Positions 12,934 to 21,624 of a DNA stretch of 64,000 nucleotides are shown piece by piece. The notes under the pieces are model-generated. The model did not search any database. It was not told the DNA's origin and saw nothing but the letters and a program-made list of their open reading frames with translations. How positions within the stretch are numbered: the first letter of the stretch is position 1; each line of letters begins with the position of its first letter. A program made the translations under genes and the position numbers. This DNA comes from Apophysomyces variabilis (taxonomy: Eukaryota > Mucoromycota > Mucoromycetes > Mucorales > Mucoraceae): contig MZZL01000386.1 in assembly GCA_002749535.1 (NCBI GenBank), forward strand, positions 372,001 to 436,000. The letters are read 5' to 3'.

Positions 12934-13705
12934 CAGAAGGAACATGACTTGATAGTTTCATCGATCAGTTACTGGAAGTGACCTTGGGATCAAACGAAAA
13001 CTGTTTTTAATATGATCTATGATTTGCCTTCATCAATCGAGCTTACGCTTATGTAAAATTATTTTTGGTGCAAGTCAACCACAAGTTGAGTAGAAGCGAC
13101 CGAGATTTTAGGATTTTTGTTCTGAGCACCTTTGCTACGAACCATTGTACTTGTTTCTAGACTGACAATTAAACAATGTCACTTCGGCAGAAAAAAGCAA
13201 GGAGATAGAGATCGAAGATTAAGCAATAAATGGGTTGTTCACCATTGCTGGACAAGGGAGTTAAATGAGATTGCAACCTGTTTAACCTGCACAATAATTT
13301 GGTTGTATTTCTTTTTTCAAACAAGAAGATGATTAAACTATTCGGGGTACTTGCGCAGGATACAAGCGCCATGAAGGCAAATAAGATAAGATTACAGTTG
13401 CTATGGTGGAACCGGAGCATGGGAAGGACATCGACAGTCTTATCCAATCTGAAAGTGTGTCCCGCATCGCATACTGATTATTGAATCATATTTTGCGCTA
13501 CTGCAAAACAAATTCTGCGCCCATGAAAGCACCAAATTTACGCTAAAAGTAAACTAATTTTATGTCATTAACCAAATCAGTTATGCGGGAAGTACACTTT
13601 GCTTACATGAATCTGATACTTTAGTGGGACACAGAATTCATTCAAGTAGCGAGAAATACAATTCATGGTTAACAAATCGGAAGGGTACATTACTGTCTTT
13701 TTACT
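12934..13705. other. Intergenic region left of the Fanzor locus
   Basis: AT-rich DNA of about 0.8 kb without a supported gene. It contains TTAACCAAATC at 13568-13578 and GTTAACAAATC near 13666, similar to a sequence beyond the other end of the Fanzor gene (16985-16995). No terminal inverted repeat was found by eye. Confidence 0.35.
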
Positions 13706-13760
13706 TACCCCGAAGGTATCCCGCTGCTAAGCGCGGGCACCCACGCCGCACCCCTCCGGG
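13706..13760 (-). ncRNA. Candidate guide-RNA scaffold (fRNA/omega-RNA-like) at the 3' end of the Fanzor gene
   Basis: The last codons, the stop codon and the bases just after it form an unusually GC-rich island within AT-rich DNA. Read on the minus strand, CCCGC (13737-13733) pairs with GCGGG (13724-13720); the inner GC..GC also pairs, leaving a TTA loop and one bulged A, and the TAG stop lies inside this hairpin. Just downstream TACC (13718-13715) pairs with GGTA (13709-13706) around a TTCGG loop. A weak CCC/GGG hairpin lies at 13760-13751. In TnpB and Fanzor loci the guide RNA typically overlaps the 3' end of the gene and the element end, so this is the expected place. The RNA and its ends are inferred; no transcript evidence is available. 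Confidence 0.45.
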
Positions 13761-16643
13761 ATAGACATAAGCGAAGCTAACAGATTATTATCCAGCAAGT
13801 ATTTACTGGCTTTCTTTGGGTTGAACTCCGGGAATGGCTCGTGGTGGTTTGAGAAAAGGGCACTCGTCCCGGCGACAGCAATGTTCAGGGCAGCATTTTG
13901 GTCCCGGTCACGTGAGCCGTACCCTTTCTTCACACTAATGCATTCGGAATTTGTAGAAATGACTGTGCCAAAGTTTTTCTTGATATAGCCATTTTTTTTC
14001 TTGTTCGGGTGGGAGAGAACTTGGTAGCAGAAAGGACACAGTTGAGAAGAACGGAATTCGTTTGTGATCCCCACCGATGTTTGTTGCAAATGTTGCTCTC
14101 TCAATTTCTTCCCACCACACCGGTAATGCCCTCGGATAGGGGAGCACACTCCTGTTTCAGCCGAGCCAGTCATCATAAGTGACATATTGGTCTTCTTCCC
14201 CGAACCATTCAGGAAATTGCGTTCATTCGAAGCAACGGTAGCGTATGCTTTCTGTGTGTATATATCTTGAATGCGTTTTGACTTCTTTATGATTTCTTCT
14301 CCGAATAAAATTTGCTCAATGTATCTCTGTTATCTATCGCAATCTATAATCAGATCTAAGTTAGTTGTTTAGTTCAATAGAACCGTAAAATACTATCTTG
14401 CGATAATTGTGCAAACTGTCGATGTCAACTGCATTTCCGACATTGTCCTTTGACAATTTCTTTTCGATAGCTTTTACCTTCTTTCCCTCTTCGGTCGCCT
14501 GCGATGCAGAAAGAATTGTCATTGCAGCGTAGCTCCACATGAAATACGGCTCTTACCCTTTTCCTATACTCCCTTTGTCTTCTGGCGCGTCTTGTAAAGG
14601 AAAGGTCATCAATTTGTTTCGCAGTGATTTTGAAGGTCTTTGGTATCTTTTGGAAATCTGACGCCAAGTCATCTTCGGTGTCGTCATCCTGAGTCTCAAG
14701 TGCACTGAATCGGTTATGAAGCTTCAGATGGTAGGCAAAACGTTCAATTGGCAAAGAAACCGATTCCGACATTGTGTCAACAACGTAATCGGTGCCGGAA
14801 AACGTGATTCCTGTACATGGATCTTTGGTCATTCCTCTGATATCCATTTTTAAAACGTCATCTTCACATTTGAAACTATTCGCTGTAATTTTCGTCAGGT
14901 CTTTGTCCTTCGTTTTCCGTTTTCTTTTGCGTCCTTTGCTTAATTTTTGATCGCTCTTTTCGATCTCTTCGTCAACGATGGCCTGTAAAAGGGAGACGTT
15001 TTACTTAGCAAGGTTTGTACCAGTAGTCATTTTACCTGGACTGCGAGATACTTGTCGTGTCGAAATTTCTGCAATTTTTTCCGTTCCAGAAGCAGTTTCT
15101 TGTTTTCTTGACTCCTTTCGTTTTTCAAACCATTCCTGACGGCAATAGTATCTATGAGATCTTCTGCATTCGACGTGTTGGATCGACCATCTTTGATAGC
15201 GTTGATTTCTTCCGTCAATAAACATATAGTTTCTGTCCTATCTCTAAGGCTGTTTTCCAATTGCTTGACTTTTCCTGTGGTTTTAACGATATCCTTGCCG
15301 ATGGCTGTAACGGTATCGCTTTCTTGAGCCTTTCGCAAAATCGTTGCTGAAGGCCGTGCATGCTTCTTTTTGCGTTTCTCGTATCCGGGATCTTGCAACT
15401 TTTCTGCTTTCCAACACAGTCCCTTGTATGCTCGTAGAACCATATGATGAAATTTTTAGGACATTGTCAAATTTCAGACCATGTTTGTGGCATGTGCGAT
15501 CTATTCGCTCGAGGTCAAAAAAGGCACCGAGAATGTATTTAGGATTATGGGTGGCATCGGGGCAGCTTGTCATTGTTTTGCCATTTGGGCTAACGATGTC
15601 AAACCCGTCCATGTCGTCTCTGGTACAGCATAATATCTCGAAGGTTGTGGTAGGATTTAAAACAAGGGAATATATGGCCGACGGTCGAACAGCGGGGCAA
15701 ATAGAACGCGTAAATTTCTTGTTATCAGTTATCGTAAAGACTGCATTTGCGAGCAGCACCAAAGGGGCATTCAGCAATGGGTGTCGATCAACAGCAAGCT
15801 CGCCAGTAGGACACAGAACAAAAGGCTTGATGAAGCTATACACGTCTATGACTGCCTCGGCTTCTTTCAGGTTCAACTCGGCAGTGCTAAATTCCTTTTG
15901 TAGCTTCCTCACTGTGATGTTGTCTACCGAGACGTCTTCCAATGCTAATAGCCGCTTTGTTAGAGTTGTTAACCTTTGAAGTCTGGAGTGGCTCGTTTCT
16001 TGGGTTATTTTCCTCTTTTTTTTGAATTCGGCTCTGAAGATGTCGATGCTAGAATAGGGCGCTTTTCACCTGCTTGATGGCTCCGGGATGTTGGCACTTC
16101 CTCTTCCTCCTCTGCTTCCTTTTCGTCATCTTTCGCACCTTTCTGATATTCTTCGTCTTCTTCGTCTTCTTCTCCGTTCCTTTCCCATTCTGCATCTTCA
16201 TCGTTCAACTGGACCTTGTCCATTTCGTCATCTTCTCTTTCCGTAGATGGGTTACTTGCTAGTTCCTTCTGATTGCTCTTTTGTGCAAGTAAATTTGATC
16301 TGGTTGATTTTAGGGTAGCGATAATGGCGGACAGCTTCTGTACACGTGGATCGTCCGCGGATACTCGGTTTTCGAGCTTTCTTAGGCGGCGAGTTTGATA
16401 CTTTATGCGCCAGTCGAGAGTTGCAACTGACGATTTATTCTCGCACCTAGATCATTATATCCTAGTTAGATCTACATGACACGTAAGGAAAGAGTATACA
16501 TACTTTTCATGTTTGTCTTTTCTTTCCTGCTTCCGCTTCCGCAAGTTGTAGCTTTGTCTTTCCCTTTCGCGAGCCAGAGCGAATCGTAATAGCAACAGTA
16601 TGAGTTGTGGCGCCATTCCACATATTTCGACAGGCTGTGGCAT
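13727..16643 (-). CDS. Fanzor: eukaryotic TnpB-like RNA-guided nuclease, with two apparent frame breaks
   Basis: Supported exons on the minus strand are 16643-16504, 16446 to about 16020, about 16020-15036 (two frames), 14982-14557, 14498-14394 and 14326-13727; every junction checked is in phase. Total coding potential is about 890 residues. The N-terminal half is helical, with an acidic stretch (EEDEEDEE) and lysine-rich patches. RuvC-I is TFSGTDYVVDTMSE in the fourth segment. The last exon has GITNEFRSS (RuvC-II glutamate), CPFC and a later Cys (zinc ribbon), and GSRDRDQNAALNI (RuvC-III), the TnpB/Fanzor signature. Fanzor proteins use an RNA guide to cut DNA and spread with transposons. The frame changes at an A8 run (16016-16023) and again between about 15443 and 15285, in opposite directions, so net frame is kept. 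These may be mutations, hidden introns or assembly errors. Similar proteins are also labelled IS605 OrfB-like transposases. Confidence 0.82.
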
Positions 16644-17761
16644 ATTGCCGCAGTTTTGCTATTGAAATTTTTGGGAGCATAAAGAGGAGGCAGACTGTAA
16701 AAGAAACGGGCGATGGGAAGGAAAGGGAAAAAGAGCCTTCTGTGTATATAAAAAAGTAAGAAACCCCAAGAAATAAGCGAAACTCTGATTAATTCTTTTA
16801 TGTGATAAATAATTGTTCTACTTGGATATCTATGATAGAGCGCGGATAATGCGCCGGTTGGGATGGTTACTAACATATTTTGTAAAATCTGAACGATTGG
16901 TGATGATAAGTGGTTCTTCTCACTTTGCTATTCTGTGTCCACCGGTGCCTCAGTAGCACATAGATAGAATAGAATGTTAATGTGTTAACCAAATCTGAAT
17001 GATAATTACAGCCAATACATTCACGGAAGAGTCTGGAGTGATCAGGAAGACCTACCGCTATTAAAACAAAATGTTGGAGATATATCTTAAAGCATATGAG
17101 TCAGGAAAAAGTAGGTTCGGAAGTTCAAAGGAAGTAGAGAAATCCTTCAACCAAGCATACAAATTTCATACACGAGTTGGTAGACATGACTGGTTTTGCT
17201 TTATCACCCAACCACCTTTCTGTTCTTATAGTGCCACTTACTTGAATACACCATAACATAATAAGAGCATACTAGTTTATTCTCATGTTTATCTTAAAAC
17301 TTGGCAAGATTTGGACTACTTACATTGGGGATTCTTCTTTCTAGTTGGCGCAAAAGGCGAAGGTTGCCGAAGAGAAGAGGAAAGATGTGGTTCACACCCA
17401 ACCCTGCTTCTTCCATCGTTTCTTCTGACATCTCCCCTCCCCTCCCCAAATATAATCGATTGTAGTGCGTCTTTCAAGATATGAGTTGAGATGGATGAAG
17501 GAGTTTTTCATTTTATATTACTTTTTCTACGAATAAAGCGCAGTTTTGGGGGATTGTACCACATCTGGAGTTGGAGCAGAGGCAACCAGACTTAGCGTAG
17601 GAACGAACGTTAGGGTATCATATCCGCTGGCGCAAAAGTACTTTTTGGCTGACACAAATTACCTTGCAAGAACCAGTAAATTCTTGTGACTCCCATTTAA
17701 AGTGGTTTTCACTTTTTCTTCGCACCGCGCTACGCGTTTCTTATTCGCCTTTTTCTCACCC
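16644..17761. other. Divergent intergenic region between Fanzor and the proline-rich protein gene
   Basis: A TATATA box (minus strand, near 16741-16755) lies about 100 bases upstream of the Fanzor start. TTAACCAAATC at 16985-16995 repeats a sequence on the other side of the locus. Near the right end TGGCGCAAAAG occurs twice (17346-17356 and 17628-17638), upstream of the next gene. A 61-codon frame at 17071-17256 has no recognisable feature. Confidence 0.4.
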
Positions 17762-19542
17762 ATGTTCACCCCTCAGACATCACGAGAATATGATCGCTCA
17801 ATGCTAAAGACTCCAGAGCATTCAAGAATGCAAACTGACCTTGCCCTGACACCCACTTCTTCACCGCTGCATGCTTTGACCCCAGTTGTAGATGCCCTGA
17901 GAAATGTGAAAGATAACGCTACCCGAGAATTCGACCGACTATATGGGAATTTCTTGTTAGGAAGAAGTCCTAGACGATCAGAGGTGAGCTTTTCTTTTGT
18001 TTTTATTACTATGGAAAATGTGGGCCGGTTTTAAATATATCCTAGCAGCATAAAGTAACCAAGCGCTCCCATAAAATGACAGACCACACAAAGAAAGGCG
18101 ATACTCCTAAACGACCAAGGACAAGAAACACATCGTTGACACCTTTTATGGAAAAACACTCATTATATGACAATGGAGGAGGTACTACTTGATCACTGAT
18201 GTCATATCTTTTTATTTTTGTCTTTCTAACTTGGGAAACTTGTTAGCTACTAACAGCAATATCCTCAGTACACCTTCGCTTGTCCACTCTGCACGAAATT
18301 ACCATAAGGCGCCCAACAGCATGCCACGTAGTCCTAGCGATCGATATGCTCCCCCGAGAACTAGATATCCGTCATCATTACCTGAAGCCTTCTTTGGCAA
18401 GGATCCCTCTATAGCCCTAAGCAAAAGGTTGGAAGATGAAAGCGACCGCATGGAAAAGCTGGCAACAACTTTACGGGATATCCGAAGACAAACATGCTAT
18501 CTCGCTAACTCCAACCTTACATTCGTGGAAAACTGTGAGCTAACCTCTGATACGAAATATCACCGCCCAGCATCGTCATCATATCATACACATTCTCAAG
18601 CTTCTCACTCTGAAAAACAATCTTTGCATGCATCCTATCCCACTTCGGTATCTGAACCCTTGAAACCGGAATTCTCTGTCCCATCTGCAAACGCTGCACA
18701 TCTCACGATTCCTTCTCATATTACGCCGCCACCTCCTCGTCCTCCTCCTCCTCCTCCCCCACCTCCTCCAGCAACTTCGAACGGTTCTCATTTAATCAGA
18801 GCCAGTGACAAGTTGGACGACTCCAAAGTAAGTCCCACTTGGACTGTGATATAGGAGAATATTAATTGCCATCAGCAGCGCACACCGAAACAAGTTACAA
18901 CTTCTACCCCTAAACGTGCTATGAATGACGTGCTAAATGATATACCTAAGGCTAAGCTACGATCAACAGCCATCATAAGGTATCTGAGGACATCCTAAAC
19001 CTGGTATAGACTCACATTTTTTTTTATTTCAAAGAACACCTAACGGTAGCGAAGTAGTCAACCGATTTTGGAAAGAAATACATGGGTCGAATAACAAGAA
19101 AACATCAAACGAATCTTTGGTTGCTTCGACATCGGAAACCGACTCGAACGTTCTTACAAGAAATTCAACTTGGGCCATGGATGATGGTTTCTGGGAAGCC
19201 CCGGCTACACGATCAAGCAGATTTAATGATAAATTGCGACGAGCAGTTGAAGCCGAAAAAAAAGAGCAGGAACAACAGTACAGATACAGGGAACAGCAAT
19301 CGAGGACATTGGAAGATGAAATGCAACTTGCCAACCAGAAATCGTTACAAAGCGCACTAGAAGACCGTCGTCGAAACCTTGCGAATCGTTCATTCTCTTT
19401 AAGACCAATACAAACAGATGAGTGCTCATCAGATAGCGCAGCGTCATCACCTATTAGCAACAGACCACGACGCATCGATGGTGACGAGTGGATGTTTGGT
19501 GGTCGAGAATACCTTGTAGATGAAAGTCCCGAAACCCGATAG
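17762..19542 (+). CDS. Proline- and serine-rich protein with polyproline tract, function unknown
   Basis: Five exons, 17762-17983, 18049-18181, 18247-18827, 18879-18979 and 19035-19542, join in phase to 514 residues. The N-terminal third has many SP and TP sites. A helix near residues 125-165 of the third exon (IALSKRLEDESDRMEKLATTL) may be a coiled coil. A run of prolines broken by Arg (ITPPPPRPPPPPPPPPP) is followed by NDVLNDIPKAKLRSTAIIRT, which loosely fits the WH2 pattern L..I...[x]LR; proline tracts followed by WH2 are typical of actin regulators, but the match is weak. The C-terminal part is a charged helix (EAEKKEQEQQYRYREQQSRT). The start at 17762 is preferred over 17702 because it follows a TCACCC context and avoids a hydrophobic leader. 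No family is recognised. Confidence 0.7.
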
Positions 19543-20094
19543 TTCTTGTAACAAGCAAATATGTAATACATCCGAGTACATTAATGAATTTATACGTCCG
19601 CAGAATATGACCCTCAGTAGCGCTTTGTTCTAAATACATGAAACGTATTTTCCTGGTAGCCTTTGTAGTTAGAGATGTCTTCATGATCTGAGCATCAAGA
19701 AGTACTTTTTTGCTATTCTATCTGTCTGCAATATACGTTTCCTAGAGATTTTTGATGTCATTCTGTAACAGCTTTCAGGCCATTCATGCTCTAGTTGGAA
19801 AAGTGCTGCAAGTTTTTGAAAGCTGTTTACTCAGGCTAAAAGGCTTTTATATGGCTATGCATAAGGAATTGGAGGAGACAGTAACTACGTGATTTCAGAG
19901 GCCTTTGTACTTGAGTTGACGACTATCGGACAAATAGACTAGCCTTTACCGTGGAGAGAGAAAAAAGATTTCAAGTGACCGGCGCGCGCTGTGAGTCTTC
20001 TTTTTCTTTCCCGTATTCCTGCAGATTTTGTGAAATTCATTCACCGGTTTCGCTTAACGTAAGAGTAGCTCTTTTTGTCACACCCCTTTTCAAC
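19543..20094. promoter_or_regulatory. Intergenic region, no gene seen
   Basis: About 0.55 kb between two plus-strand genes. It presumably holds the terminator of the first and promoter of the second. In the last 140 bases the reading frame is open upstream of the chosen ATG (20095), so a longer N-terminus cannot be fully excluded. Confidence 0.35.
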
Positions 20095-21624
20095 ATGGAG
20101 GCACAGTACATTTCACGCAGACACCTTTCACGTGCTAGCTATACGGACGATGAGGAACAAGCTAGTAGAATGTCGGACTTAGAGGGAGACAAGGAGTTTA
20201 TAAGACGTCGGAGGTCGTCTTCGACCTCACTACCAGCATCTCCATCCGCATCGTCGTACAAAATGAGTGTCGATTCGGACGATGCTCGATCAACGTCCTC
20301 TACGTCCATGGGTAGACAGTCCAATCATAACCATTCTCGTCAATCAACACCGGTATCATTCTTGACACAACCCACAGAGACGATCGTGTCACGCAGACCG
20401 CAACCAACTCGCCTCATATCCGACCTCGGACCAACAGGAGCCTCTTCCTCGTGGACCAACTTTGAGGGAAGCTCCAAAACCGGTCGAAATATGGACGAAG
20501 TGATGATCGATGAGTTAGGGCAGCAAGAAGATACGGGTAGCACCAGAGCCCGAAGGTCCATTGCTCATCCTAGAGGACAGCACGGTCCAATGCCGATAAA
20601 TCCCTCCGTTTATCGGAGCAACAGCACCGAACTAAGGAGAGATCCCGAACGTAGGAGTGTTACCCGTAGAAGCTCACTGCTGGTAAAGTGAATCACACAA
20701 AGGCGGGGCGCAAGCACATAGAAAAGATGAGCTAAATAGTTTAGTTCGTTTTTAGCCAAAGTCCAAAGCCCTTACTCGAGTGTTGACACAGGCAGAGGTA
20801 AAACGAAGAAGAAGGAGTTCCCCTTTTTTTTACCATTGTGTAACACCACATTCGTGTTCTTACCAGGAAGATACCCATCTTGCCGATTTAGAGATGCGAC
20901 GAGAACAAGGAACCACGTTACAGATCAAGGAACGTCTGGAAAAGTCGACAATGGACACAGACAGTTCTTCTAAATCACAGGTAACACCAAATAAAAAAGA
21001 AAATAAGCGTTTGCTGATCTGTTTCATAATCAATGCGGTTGATTTTTCTTATAGCCGTCCGTTCCTGCAGCAGCCTGGGTGCGGCTGAGGGATATCGATT
21101 CTTCACCGAACATGACACCGTATCAATGTTCTAAATTAAATCCGGAAATGGAAATGACTGTAAGCCCAGTATCGATGAGCTGCAACTATGATATATCTTG
21201 GATGGAGTATACTGAATTGATTGCATAGCATTTTCAATTTGACAACTTGCCTTCGCCCGTTCAACAGACTTTTCGAAGCGTTAAACGCAAAGGTAGACCA
21301 CTGTAACCATGAGACAGACGTGTGTCTCACTAGAACGATCATATCGTTTTTATAGCATCTGAAGATCGGTTATTTGAACCGTATCCTGCTGTTTGTCTTA
21401 AAAGAAGAGCAGTATCACCATCTGTTTCACTCACCGGATCACCCGTATTGACTGGTATATCCAGTCCTCCAGGTGTTTATGCATCCTACTATGGCTCAAG
21501 TCCGACCAGTAGCACTGCGAATGCCGCTGCAAGAGCACAGCAGAAGCCAGGTCAGCTGACGTCAAGTTCTTTTAATTTACATGACGCTAGTGGTGGTCTA
21601 AGTAGGATGTCCTTAAGCGAATGA
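20095..21624 (+). CDS. Serine/arginine-rich disordered protein, function unknown
   Basis: Six exons, 20095-20682, 20756-20797, 20867-20980, 21055-21159, 21229-21292 and 21356-21624, join in phase to 393 residues. The first half is low-complexity, rich in Ser, Arg and Thr, with RRRSSS and RRSS basophilic-kinase style sites. The middle (WVRLRDIDSSPNMTPYQ, then FQFDNLPSPVQQTFRSVKRK) and the C-terminal part (LFEPYPAVCLKRRAVSPSVS) read like conserved short linear motifs with SP sites and a nuclear-localisation-like KRK/KRR cluster. This suggests a nuclear regulator controlled by phosphorylation, but that is inference. The exon 2 of 42 bases and the exon 5 acceptor at 21228 are chosen because they keep the frame and add conserved-looking residues. 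No family is recognised. Confidence 0.65.

Noticed and set aside
15344..15979. A plus-strand frame of 211 codons within the Fanzor locus
   Set aside because: It contains no domain, and the minus strand here carries a Fanzor-like segment (AFFDLERIDRTCHKHG) that continues into the spliced gene.
16016..16023. Programmed -1 frameshifting as the explanation of the first Fanzor frame break
   Set aside because: The A-rich run fits a slippery site, but no downstream stimulatory structure is evident and a homopolymer indel or assembly error is simpler. The second break would also need a +1 event.
16050..16395. A large intron removing the acidic segment of Fanzor to bridge the first frame break
   Set aside because: The only matching-phase donor (AA|GTATCA) would need an intron of about 340 bases, much longer than the other introns in the gene, and would delete a plausible helical region.
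16644..17761. A resolvase or second transposase gene next to Fanzor
   Set aside because: Only a 61-codon frame without motifs is present on the right side, and none on the left.
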